A stretch of 27,600 bases of DNA from Collinsella aerofaciens (GCA_008671135.1 RQAP01000001.1:1-27600); one strand, 5' to 3'. Shown: positions 16,027 through 23,060, counted from the first letter of the stretch. Program-made: numbers and translations. Notes: a model not told the origin generated them from the sequence alone.

Positions 16027-17737
16027 AAAAGCGAAGACGGTCAATGTCCTCGAGGGTCCGATAACCGAGTCGTGCGCCGAGTTTCCCGCGCGCCACGTGT
16101 TTGTCAAGTGCCCGGAGTGCCGCCGTGTGATCGATGAGGCACGCCTGCACGACAACCTCGAGGTCTGCCCTCGTTGCGGCAAACACTTTCGCGTGAGCGG
16201 TCGCGCGCGCATGCGCATGACGGTCGACGAGGGCATGTTTGAGGAATGGGATGCCAATCTGGCGTCGGAGGACTTCCTCTCGTTTCCCGGCTATGCCGAC
16301 AAGCTCAAGAGCGTGAGCGAGCGTTCGGGCGAGCGCGATGCCGTTGTGTGCGGCAGGGGCAAAATCTGCGGTTGCGATACCGCGCTCTTCTTTATGGACG
16401 CCAACTTTATGATGGGCTCGATGGGCTCCGTGGTGGGCGAGAAGATCTGTCGCGCATTTGAGCGTGCGACCGAGCTGGGATTGCCAGTTGTCGGCTTTAC
16501 CGTTTCGGGCGGTGCGCGCATGCAGGAGGGCGTGACCTCGCTTATGCAGATGGCCAAGATTTCTGCGGCGGTTAGGCGCCACAGCGAGGCGGGCGGCCTG
16601 TATATTACGGTGCTCACCGACCCCACGACCGGAGGCGTAACCGCGAGCTTTGCCATGGAGGGCGACATTATCCTGGCCGAGCCCGATGCCCTAACGGCAT
16701 TTGCCGGCCCGCGCGTGATCGAGCAGAACATGCACAAGCGCCTGCCCAAGGGATTCCAGCGCTCCGAGTTTTTGCTGGAGCACGGCTTTTGCGATGCCGT
16801 TGTTCCGCGTGGCGAGATTGCGCTCACGGTAGGCGAGCTGTTGGCGCTGCACGAAGGGCATGCGCCCAGCCTGGGGGCACCGCATGAGATCGTGCATGCG
16901 GGTCGCCGCGGCAAAAAGCTGGGACACTTGTTTAAGCGCTCGCCGGCACCAAAAACCGCGCTCGAGATTGTCAAGCAGACCCGCTCGGCAGATCGCGCCA
17001 CGGCGGGTGAGATGATCTCGCTGGGCCTGGATGGATTTGTGGAGCTGCACGGCGACCGTTACTTTGGCGACGACGCCGCTGTGGTGGCTGGCATTGGCTG
17101 GAAAGACGGACGCCCCGTAACGGTCATCGCCATCGAGCGCGGCACCACGACCAAAGAGCGTATGCGCCGCAACTTTGGCATGGCGCATCCCGAGGGCTAC
17201 CGCAAAGCGCGTCGCCTTATGCGCCAGGCCGAAAAGTTTGGTCGACCGGTTCTGTGCCTGGTCGATACTTCGGGCGCGTTTTGCGGCATCGGTGCCGAGG
17301 AGCGCGGTCAGGGCGAGGCGATTGCCCAGAATCTCGTGGAGATGAGCGGCCTTAAGACGCCGATTGTCTCGGTGGTGACAGGCGAGGGCGGCTCTGGTGG
17401 CGCGCTGGCGCTATCCGTGGCCGACCGCATCCTGATGCTCTCGAGCTCGGCCTATTCGGTCGTGAGCCCCGAGGCCTGTGCGTCGATCCTGTGGAAGGAT
17501 ACCGAGCGCGCGAATGAGGCCGCCGAGGCGCTTAAGCTCACAGCCCCCGATCTGTTGGCGCTCGGCATCATCGACGACGTTGTCGACGATAGGGGCCTGT
17601 CGCATGAGGAGATCGCCGGCGCCGTCATGTCCTCGGCATTTGCTGCCTTCGATACGCTTGGGCGGCTCGACGACGCGACCCTCACAAACCTCCGCTACGA
17701 AAAGTACCGCGCAATCGGTCAGTACCGCACGATGTGA
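16013..17737 (+). CDS. accDA: Fused acetyl-CoA carboxylase carboxyltransferase (beta-alpha)
   Basis: A single 574-residue protein carries both carboxyltransferase subunits. The N-terminal AccD part has the zinc ribbon Cys33, Cys36, Cys52 and Cys55 (CPEC and CPRC) and the crotonase-fold core with FTVSGGARMQEG. After a basic linker near residues 295-315 (GRRGKKLGHLFKR), the AccA part follows, with GDRYFGDD, the segment around LCLVDTSGAFCG and TGEGGSGGALA. In E. coli the two are separate genes. The AccA part lacks most of the usual N-terminal helices. ATG 16013 is taken; ATG 16019 is possible. The reading frame is continuous, with no sign of a sequencing join. The stop lies within a hairpin repeat. 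Confidence 0.95.
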   Translation: MLMNRKAKTVNVLEGPITESCAEFPARHVFVKCPECRRVIDEARLHDNLEVCPRCGKHFRVSGRARMRMTVDEGMFEEWDANLASEDFLSFPGYADKLKSVSERSGERDAVVCGRGKICGCDTALFFMDANFMMGSMGSVVGEKICRAFERATELGLPVVGFTVSGGARMQEGVTSLMQMAKISAAVRRHSEAGGLYITVLTDPTTGGVTASFAMEGDIILAEPDALTAFAGPRVIEQNMHKRLPKGFQRSEFLLEHGFCDAVVPRGEIALTVGELLALHEGHAPSLGAPHEIVHAGRRGKKLGHLFKRSPAPKTALEIVKQTRSADRATAGEMISLGLDGFVELHGDRYFGDDAAVVAGIGWKDGRPVTVIAIERGTTTKERMRRNFGMAHPEGYRKARRLMRQAEKFGRPVLCLVDTSGAFCGIGAEERGQGEAIAQNLVEMSGLKTPIVSVVTGEGGSGGALALSVADRILMLSSSAYSVVSPEACASILWKDTERANEAAEALKLTAPDLLALGIIDDVVDDRGLSHEEIAGAVMSSAFAAFDTLGRLDDATLTNLRYEKYRAIGQYRTM

Positions 17738-17762
17738 CAAAGGGTCAGTCCGCATGTCACAT
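17732..17762 (+). repeat. Hairpin repeat after accDA (copy 1 of 2 around the EIIC gene)
   Basis: ATGTGACA (17732-17739) pairs with TGTCACAT (17755-17762) around the loop AAGGGTCAGTCCGCA. A closely similar unit lies at 18999-19026, just after the next gene. The accDA stop codon TGA is inside the left arm. Confidence 0.6.
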
Positions 17763-17777
17763 TGAGAAAGGCGTTCC

Positions 17778-18992
17778 ATGTCACAAGTTTCTAACACCTC
17801 GTTTACAACGACGGTTTCATCAAACGCCATGGCCGTGGTGGACTATCTGTCCAAAAGCATGATGTCGGCGCTGCCGTTTATTGTCTGCGCGGCGTTGTTC
17901 CGCACCGTCGCCGTCATTATGGGCGAAGGCATGCTGGGCCTGTGGTCTGCCGATTCCGAAATCTATCGCCTGTTCTACAGTTGGCTCTATAACGCCGGCT
18001 ACTACTTTTTGCCCATTTATCTTGGTTGGGCGGCCGCTCGCCAGCTCGGTTGCTCGGAGCAGCTGGGCATGATGCTGGGTGGCGTATTGATTGCGCCCGA
18101 TTTGCTTAAGCTCGTCGATGCCGCACCGACGACGGGGGCATCGATGACTTCCGTGTATGGCCTGCTTCCCGCGCCGGTCAACGATTACACGACGACCGTT
18201 ATTCCGGTTCTCATCTCGGTGCCCGTGCTATGGCGAGTGGAGTGTTTCTTTAAGCGCGTTATCCCCCAGGCCGTGGCGTTTTCGTTCGTTCCGTTTGCAA
18301 CCATGCTCGTCATGGTTCCGGTATCCCTGTGTATCACGGCGCCGGCGGGCAGCTATCTGGGAATGTTGCTGGGCAAGCTTATGTTTATGCTTGGCAATTC
18401 CGGTGGCATCGTGTCGCTGCTCACGCTCATGGGGCTTGCCGCGGGCTGGGAGTTCCTTAAGATCGCGGGCGTCAGCAACGTTGTCCTATCGCTCGCCTAC
18501 GCGCAGTTTATGAGTATGGGAACGGATTCGTGCATCCTGATCGCCGCGACGATGGCAACGTTTGCCGTTTGGGGCATGCCCTTTGGTGCGTCGCTCCGCG
18601 TTGCGGATAAGGACGAGAAGGCGCTCATGCTGGGCTATTCAATCTCGGGTGTTCTTGGCGGCGTAAGCGAGCCGGCGCTGTACGGTTGCGGCTTTAAATA
18701 TGGCAGGTGCCTGACGTGCATGGCCATTGGCGGCGCTGTCGGAGGCCTTGTTGCTGCCGTGGGCCACGTTACGGCCTATACCATCGGCATGACGAATGTC
18801 CTCATGGTCATTGGCTTTGCCACAGGTGGTTTTTCGAACCTGCTGTGGTGCTGCTTTGCCGGCGGTGTGGCATTTGCGGTGTCTGCGGCGCTGAGCTACT
18901 GCTTTGGCGTGGTGCCGGCGAAGGGGCAGGCGACGGGGGACGGAGCCGATTCGCCCAAAACCTCGAAGAGCGTGGCCGAGGCAAGCGCATAA
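17778..18992 (+). CDS. PTS EIIC-like membrane protein without EIIA or EIIB domain
   Basis: A 404-residue polytopic membrane protein with about ten hydrophobic segments. It contains GVSEPALYG at 295-303, matching the GITEPALYG signature of glucose/beta-glucoside-type EIIC permease domains, and WGMPFGASLRV before it. A complete PTS permease would also need a EIIB domain with its phospho-cysteine and a EIIA; neither is in the protein nor in its neighbours. The N-terminus lacks the usual EIIB fusion and the C-terminus ends in a polar, low-complexity tail. It may use EIIB/EIIA encoded elsewhere, or have another role; substrate unknown. GAGAAAGG precedes the ATG. The gene is bracketed by two hairpin repeats. 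Confidence 0.75.
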   Translation: MSQVSNTSFTTTVSSNAMAVVDYLSKSMMSALPFIVCAALFRTVAVIMGEGMLGLWSADSEIYRLFYSWLYNAGYYFLPIYLGWAAARQLGCSEQLGMMLGGVLIAPDLLKLVDAAPTTGASMTSVYGLLPAPVNDYTTTVIPVLISVPVLWRVECFFKRVIPQAVAFSFVPFATMLVMVPVSLCITAPAGSYLGMLLGKLMFMLGNSGGIVSLLTLMGLAAGWEFLKIAGVSNVVLSLAYAQFMSMGTDSCILIAATMATFAVWGMPFGASLRVADKDEKALMLGYSISGVLGGVSEPALYGCGFKYGRCLTCMAIGGAVGGLVAAVGHVTAYTIGMTNVLMVIGFATGGFSNLLWCCFAGGVAFAVSAALSYCFGVVPAKGQATGDGADSPKTSKSVAEASA

Positions 18993-18998
18993 ATCGAT

Positions 18999-19026
18999 TG
19001 ACAAAGGTGCAGTCCCGCATGTCGCA
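18999..19026 (+). repeat. Hairpin repeat after the EIIC gene (copy 2 of 2)
   Basis: The unit starts TGACAAAGG and ends CGCATGTCGCA. It matches the unit at 17735-17761 nearly throughout (differences: GT/TG in the loop, one extra C and A/G near the end). TGACA pairs with TGTCG, including one T-G pair. Confidence 0.6.
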
Positions 19027-19030
19027 CTCC

Positions 19031-19063
19031 AAGGCCGTGGCTCGTGTGGGCTGCGGCCTTTTG
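19031..19063 (+). terminator. Probable terminator after the EIIC gene
   Basis: AAGGCCG (19031-19037) pairs with CGGCCTT (19054-19060), followed by TTG. The loop is 16 nt and the T-run is short, so this is only probable. Confidence 0.45.
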
Positions 19064-19089
19064 TATCTTGAGGACAAAGTGGCTACACT
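19061..19089 (+). promoter_or_regulatory. Probable promoter of the cation exporter gene
   Basis: TTGTAT (19061-19066) and TACACT (19084-19089) are separated by 17 nt, about 50 nt before the start codon at 19142. Confidence 0.5.
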
Positions 19090-19141
19090 ACAATCCGTTT
19101 GAGCAATAGATATATAGGTAGTACCGTGGGGGCGGATGTAG

Positions 19142-20296
19142 ATGGTCGAGTGGATTGTTAGGCGCGCACAGGGCAATCGTGCGCGTGTGGGCACGTTAGC
19201 TGGCATGGTGTGTATTGTCGCCAATGTTGCGCTTTGTGCTGCGAAGGGTGCAATTGGTGTGGTTTCGGGATCGGTTTCGATTGTGGCGGATGCCATGAAC
19301 AACCTGTCCGATGCCAGCTCGAATATCGTGAGCGTGCTGGGCTTTAAGCTGGCGAGCAAGCCGGCCGACCCCGAGCATCCTTACGGCCACGGTCGCTACG
19401 AGTATCTCTCGGGTCTGGTCGTGGCGGCACTCGTGCTGCTGATTGGCGTTGAGCTGGTGAAGTCCTCGGTTGAGCGCGTCATCCACCCCGAACCTGTCGA
19501 GTTCTCGCTTGCCCTGGTGGCAGTTCTAGTGCTTTCGATGGTCGTAAAGCTCTGGATGGCGGCCCTCAACCAAAAGCTCGGCGATCGCATTGAGTCCGAG
19601 ACGCTGCATGCGACCGCGCAAGATTCCAAGAACGATGTCCTTGCCACGGGCGCCGTGCTGGCGTGCGCAATTGTTTCGCAGGTGACGCACATCAATCTTG
19701 ACGCGTGGGTCGGCCTTGCCGTTGGCGCCTATATTGGCTGGAGCGGCTTTGAGCTTATCCAAGATACGGTGAGCCCGCTTTTGGGCCAGACGCCCGATCC
19801 TAAGCTCGTCGAGCATATCCGCAGCAAGATCATGAGCTACCCCGGCGTTTTGGGCGTTCACGATCTGATGGTTCACGACTACGGCCCGGGCAGGAAGTTC
19901 GCAAGCGCTCACGCCGAGATGGCAGCCGAGGCCAGCCCGCTGGAAAGTCACGACACGCTCGATAACATCGAGCAGGCGTTTAGGGACGAAGACGGCATGA
20001 TTGTCACGCTCCATTACGACCCCATCGTGACCGACGATCCCAAGGTGGCGAGCATGCGTTTACGCATTAACGCCATGGCCCAACAGATCGATAGCCGCCT
20101 TTCGATTCACGACCTGCGCTGTGTGCCGGGTCCTACGCACACCAACGTGATCTTTGACTGTGTGCGTCCCTCGGATCTGCAGATGAGTGCCGAAGACTTA
20201 AAGCACGCGCTGGCGAAACGTGTCGAATCCGAATATCCCAAGTCGATTGCCAAGATCACGATCGACGAAGACTATGTAGGCCATACCCACGAGTAG
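19142..20296 (+). CDS. Cation diffusion facilitator family metal exporter
   Basis: A 384-residue inner-membrane transporter with six predicted membrane segments and a C-terminal cytoplasmic metal-binding domain. HPYGHGRYEYLS (79-90) is the CDF signature. The transport-site positions read Asn53 and Asp57 in membrane helix 2 and Asp161 and Asp165 in helix 5. Zinc exporters have His/Asp combinations here; Asn/Asp/Asp/Asp resembles manganese exporters such as streptococcal MntE, so manganese is the best guess. The C-terminal domain, about 90 residues beyond the usual end, carries further His and Asp residues. No good ribosome binding site is seen before the ATG (GGGGGCGGA is 5-13 nt upstream), so the start is tentative. 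Confidence 0.88.
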   Translation: MVEWIVRRAQGNRARVGTLAGMVCIVANVALCAAKGAIGVVSGSVSIVADAMNNLSDASSNIVSVLGFKLASKPADPEHPYGHGRYEYLSGLVVAALVLLIGVELVKSSVERVIHPEPVEFSLALVAVLVLSMVVKLWMAALNQKLGDRIESETLHATAQDSKNDVLATGAVLACAIVSQVTHINLDAWVGLAVGAYIGWSGFELIQDTVSPLLGQTPDPKLVEHIRSKIMSYPGVLGVHDLMVHDYGPGRKFASAHAEMAAEASPLESHDTLDNIEQAFRDEDGMIVTLHYDPIVTDDPKVASMRLRINAMAQQIDSRLSIHDLRCVPGPTHTNVIFDCVRPSDLQMSAEDLKHALAKRVESEYPKSIAKITIDEDYVGHTHE

Positions 20297-20335
20297 AGCC
20301 GCGCCGATAAAGCTAGTTATATAGAAGGGGAGAGC

Positions 20336-20956
20336 ATGAAGCGTCTATATCTACTCCGCCACGGCCAGACAGAATTCAACGTTAAAAAGCTCGTCCAGGG
20401 TCGCTGCGATTCACCGCTCACCGATCTGGGCCGTCATCAGGCACAGACAGCAGCCGCATGGCTAAAGGCCCACGGCGTTGTCCCCGACAAAGTAGTCTCG
20501 TCGCCTTTGGGTCGAGCCATGGACACAGCTCAGCTCGTCGCAACCGAACTCCTCGGCGCAGACGCAGCAGCCGAGCCCTGCAAAGGCATCATCGAGCGCT
20601 GCTACGGCACCTTCGAGGAAGGCCCGCACGACGCGCTGCCCACCGACGTCTGGGATCCGGGCGAGGACCTGGTCCCCTTCGGAGGAGAAGGAAGCCGCGC
20701 GCTGCAAGAGCGCATGGTAGACACCCTCACCAATCTCATGGGCGCCGAGGGCATAGAAACCCTCCTAGCAGTAAGCCACGGCAGCGCCAGTCGCCAATTC
20801 ATCAAGGCTGCAGCCCCAGAGGGCTTCGAGCTCCCAGCAAAACTCCCCAACTGCGCCATCATGGTCTTCGATTTTGACGATACGCGAGAAGAGGACGATA
20901 CGCCCCAATGCAAGTTCACCTTGCAACAAATTGTGGATCCCCAACAAAGTAATTAG
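20336..20956 (+). CDS. Histidine phosphatase family protein (phosphoglycerate mutase-like)
   Basis: A 206-residue soluble protein with the RHG motif (Arg8-His9-Gly10, LLRHGQTEFN), where His9 would be phosphorylated. A second catalytic His lies in VSHGSASRQF. The acid residue is expected in the ERCYGTFEE segment. Members include phosphoglycerate mutases, cobalamin-pathway phosphatases and broad sugar phosphatases; the substrate cannot be assigned. AGGGGAGAG lies just before the ATG. It follows the CDF gene by 39 nt and may be cotranscribed. Its codon use (many GCA, CTC and CCA) differs somewhat from the fab genes. The nested palindrome copy B starts 44 nt downstream. Confidence 0.88.
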   Translation: MKRLYLLRHGQTEFNVKKLVQGRCDSPLTDLGRHQAQTAAAWLKAHGVVPDKVVSSPLGRAMDTAQLVATELLGADAAAEPCKGIIERCYGTFEEGPHDALPTDVWDPGEDLVPFGGEGSRALQERMVDTLTNLMGAEGIETLLAVSHGSASRQFIKAAAPEGFELPAKLPNCAIMVFDFDDTREEDDTPQCKFTLQQIVDPQQSN

Positions 20957-21000
20957 CTGAGCGAGCAGAGTTAAGCAGACATCAACGTGTCGTCTCCCGA

Positions 21001-21137
21001 GCTTGGCAGAGGGGCGGCGAAATATATTAAGTTTGTCGCGAGTTCCGCACGCAAAGGAAAGCACTTAATGTGCTTTCCGTCTTGCGCAGGACTGTAGAGC
21101 AGCAAACTTAATATATTTCGCCGCCCCTCTGCCAAGC
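21001..21137 (+). repeat. 137-bp nested palindromic element, copy B
   Basis: The outer arms, 21001-21035 and 21103-21137, are perfectly complementary over 35 nt. The 85-bp core (21027-21111) has the same terminal TTAAGTTTG/CAAACTTAA and the same two 25-nt blocks as copy A (3761-3845). The centre folds as GGAAAGCAC and GTGCTTTCC around TTAAT, with a second short stem CGCAA/TTGCG. The same positions in copy A carry different bases that are again complementary in the central stem. No T-run follows. It has the same orientation as copy A relative to a downstream ribosomal-protein operon. Confidence 0.9.
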
Positions 21138-21195
21138 CCAGGCGACTCCACGCACTTTACCTGCGTAAACAATGTGAGTGAAATATGAATCTCGA

Positions 21196-21221
21196 TGGAT
21201 ACGCCCGCAGCCGTGTATACT
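21196..21221 (+). promoter_or_regulatory. rplC promoter-like block with GGATACGCCCG motif
   Basis: The 25 nt at 21196-21220 match 23061-23085 (before rplB) at 22 positions. The block contains GGATACGCCCG (21197-21207) and a -10-like TATACT (21216-21221). No standard -35 lies 16-18 nt upstream of TATACT; the GGATAC segment occupies that region. Promoter function is inferred. Confidence 0.55.
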
Positions 21222-21346
21222 AAACAGCTGTGTGAAACCAGGGGAGTATTCTGGCTGGACAAAATGCCTGCTTAATAGGGTTGTCAGGTAGTCCGGACGC
21301 AATACAAGGCTGGGGAGCACGTCGTATAAGTAGTGGTCCTCTAGGG

Positions 21347-21368
21347 GCGTACGCTCGGTGGTGTACGC
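21347..21368 (+). promoter_or_regulatory. Hairpin in the rplC leader
   Basis: GCGTACGC (21347-21354) pairs with GTGTACGC (21361-21368), one pair being G-T, around a TCGGTG loop. It lies 36 nt before the rplC start in a leader of roughly 180 nt. It could be part of an autogenous control site, as ribosomal-protein leaders often are; no specific class is recognised. Confidence 0.35.
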
Positions 21369-21404
21369 ATTGTCCCAAGACCACGCGAGAGTTGGGATCA
21401 TATC

Positions 21405-22025
21405 TTGATCAGCATGATTCTCGGCCGCAAGATTGGCATGACCCAGGTTTGGGACGAGGACGACAACGTCGTTCCCGTCACGGTCATCCAGGCTGGCCCC
21501 TGCGCTGTCTCGCAGGTTAAAACTCAGGCAACCGACGGCTATGACGCCGTCCAGATCGGTTTCGGCGACATCAAGGCCAAGAACGTGAACAAGCCCATGG
21601 CTGGTCACTTCGCCAAGGCTGGCGTCGAGCCTGTCCGCTTCCTTCGTGAGGTCCGCGTCGAGAACGGCGAGGAGCACAAGGTCGGCGAGGTCGTCACCGT
21701 CGCTGATTTCGCTGATGTCGAGAAGGTCGACGTCATCGGTACCTCCAAGGGTAAGGGCTTCCAGGGTCGCATCAAGCGCTGGGGTCAGCGCCGCGGTCCT
21801 ATGACGCATGGTTCTCACTTCCAGCGTCACCCCGGTTCTATCGGTCAGTGCGCCTATCCTGCGCGCGTCCTCAAGGGCGTCAAGATGGCCGGTCACATGG
21901 GTAACGAGCGCGTTACCGTCAAGAACCTTTCCGTTGTCCGCATCGATGCCGAGCAGAACCTCATCTTGGTCAAGGGCGCTGTCCCGGGTGCCAAGAATGG
22001 TCTCGTCGCCATCCGTATGGCCTAA
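21405..22025 (+). CDS. rplC: Ribosomal protein uL3
   Basis: A 206-residue 50S assembly-initiator protein whose loop reaches the peptidyl-transferase centre. ILGRKIGMTQVW at the N-terminus and GSHFQRHPGSIGQCAYPARVLKGVKMAGHMG near the C-terminus are highly conserved. The TTG at 21405 is chosen over the ATG at 21414 because L3 proteins start with Met-Ile two residues before ILG, and GGGA lies 7 nt upstream. It is the first gene of a divided S10 cluster: rpsJ, its usual partner, is at 7183. A long leader with a promoter-like block precedes it. Confidence 0.96.
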   Translation: MISMILGRKIGMTQVWDEDDNVVPVTVIQAGPCAVSQVKTQATDGYDAVQIGFGDIKAKNVNKPMAGHFAKAGVEPVRFLREVRVENGEEHKVGEVVTVADFADVEKVDVIGTSKGKGFQGRIKRWGQRRGPMTHGSHFQRHPGSIGQCAYPARVLKGVKMAGHMGNERVTVKNLSVVRIDAEQNLILVKGAVPGAKNGLVAIRMA

Positions 22026-22071
22026 GGGCCCAGCCCATTTAGCCCAGCGTCATACCAAGGAGAACACTTAA

Positions 22072-22698
22072 ATGGCAAAGTTTGAAGTAAAGAACAGCGA
22101 GGGCAAGAAGGTCGCCGAGGCCGAGCTCGCCGCTGAGGTGTACGGCATCGAGCCGAACATCCACGTTATGCACCACATCGTCAAGTGCCAGATGGCCTCT
22201 TGGCGTCAGGGCACCCAGTCCGCTAAGGGCCGCTCTGAGGTTTCCGGTGGCGGCAAGAAGCCTTGGCGTCAGAAGGGCACCGGCCGTGCCCGCCAGGGTT
22301 CCATCCGTGCTGCCCAGTGGCGTCACGGTGGCGTTGTCTTCGCCCCCAAGCCCCGTTCCTACGCTAAGCGTATGAACAACAAGGAGGTCAAGCTGGCTAT
22401 GCGCTCCGCGCTGTCCGCCAAGCTGGCCGATGGCGAGCTCGTGCTCGTCGACGACTACGGCTTCGAGAAGCCTTCCACCAAGGCTGCCGTCGCCATGCTC
22501 AAGGCTCTCGGCCTTGAGGGCAAGCGTCTGACCATCATCGTTCGCGATGAGGACGTCAACGCCTACCTGTCGTTCCGCAACATTCCCAAGACGTTCATCA
22601 TCACCGCTGACGAGGCCAACACCTACGATCTCGTCAACAACAACGCCGTGCTGATGCCCGCCGACATCGCCGCTCACTTCGGGGAGGTGCTTGCATAA
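22072..22698 (+). CDS. rplD: Ribosomal protein uL4
   Basis: A 208-residue 50S protein that lines the nascent-peptide tunnel. The extended-loop signature GGGKKPWRQKGTGRARQGS is complete, and MNNKEVKLAMRSALSAK follows. In E. coli L4 also represses the S10 operon; whether it does here is unknown, though the rplC leader is long enough. AAGGAG is 9 nt before the ATG. The gene ends in GGGGAGGTG, which doubles as the ribosome binding site of rplW, starting at the very next base. Confidence 0.97.
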   Translation: MAKFEVKNSEGKKVAEAELAAEVYGIEPNIHVMHHIVKCQMASWRQGTQSAKGRSEVSGGGKKPWRQKGTGRARQGSIRAAQWRHGGVVFAPKPRSYAKRMNNKEVKLAMRSALSAKLADGELVLVDDYGFEKPSTKAAVAMLKALGLEGKRLTIIVRDEDVNAYLSFRNIPKTFIITADEANTYDLVNNNAVLMPADIAAHFGEVLA

Positions 22699-22986
22699 AT
22701 GACCGCCCACGAGATCATCATCCGTCCGATCGTGTCCGAGCGTTCCTTCTCCGGCATGGAGCTGAACAAGTACACGTTCGAGGTCGCCAAGGATGCTAAC
22801 AAGTATCAGATCAAGGACGCTGTCGAGGAGATCTTCGGCGTCAAGGTCGTTCGCGTGAACACCCTGACGGTCAAGCCCAAGACCAAGCGCGTGCGCTATG
22901 TCGCCGGCAAGACCCGTTCTTGGAAGAAGGCCATCGTCACGCTGGCCGAGGGCGACACCATCGAGGTCTTTGGCAACCAGGCCTAA
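22699..22986 (+). CDS. rplW: Ribosomal protein uL23
   Basis: A 95-residue protein at the tunnel exit that docks trigger factor and SRP. IIIRPIVSERSF and the KYTFEVAKDANKYQIKDAVEEIFGVKV stretch are typical; the C-terminal KTRSWKKAIVTLAEGDTIE is normal. Its ATG directly follows the rplD stop codon with no spacer. A hairpin and a separate promoter-like block lie between it and rplB, so transcription of the cluster is probably divided here. Confidence 0.97.
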   Translation: MTAHEIIIRPIVSERSFSGMELNKYTFEVAKDANKYQIKDAVEEIFGVKVVRVNTLTVKPKTKRVRYVAGKTRSWKKAIVTLAEGDTIEVFGNQA

Positions 22987-23003
22987 GACTCGCTGCTGTT
23001 GAG

Positions 23004-23049
23004 TGAGCTCATGCCTCCCAAAAAGGGGAGGCGAGAGCTCAAGGTTTTG
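23004..23049 (+). terminator. Hairpin between rplW and rplB, possible terminator or attenuator
   Basis: TGAGCTC (23004-23010) pairs with GAGCTCA (23035-23041), and inside it GCCTCCC (23013-23019) pairs with GGGAGGC (23026-23032). The sequence after it, AGGTTTTGG, has only a short T-run, so termination may be partial. Confidence 0.5.
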
Positions 23050-23060
23050 GGCGTATAAAA

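Larger units (their letters stand above)
20957..21404. other. 448-nt gene-free region upstream of rplC
   Basis: No protein gene is supported. After 44 nt without a recognised feature come nested palindrome copy B (21001-21137), 58 nt of A+T-richer sequence, the rplC promoter-like block (21196-21221) and a leader of about 180 nt with a short hairpin at 21347-21368. A minus-strand reading frame crossing the palindrome is rejected as a gene. Confidence 0.7.

Noticed and set aside
21414..22025. rplC starting at the ATG at 21414
   Set aside because: L3 proteins carry Met-Ile and one or two residues before ILG; the upstream TTG at 21405 gives this and has a better-placed ribosome binding site.
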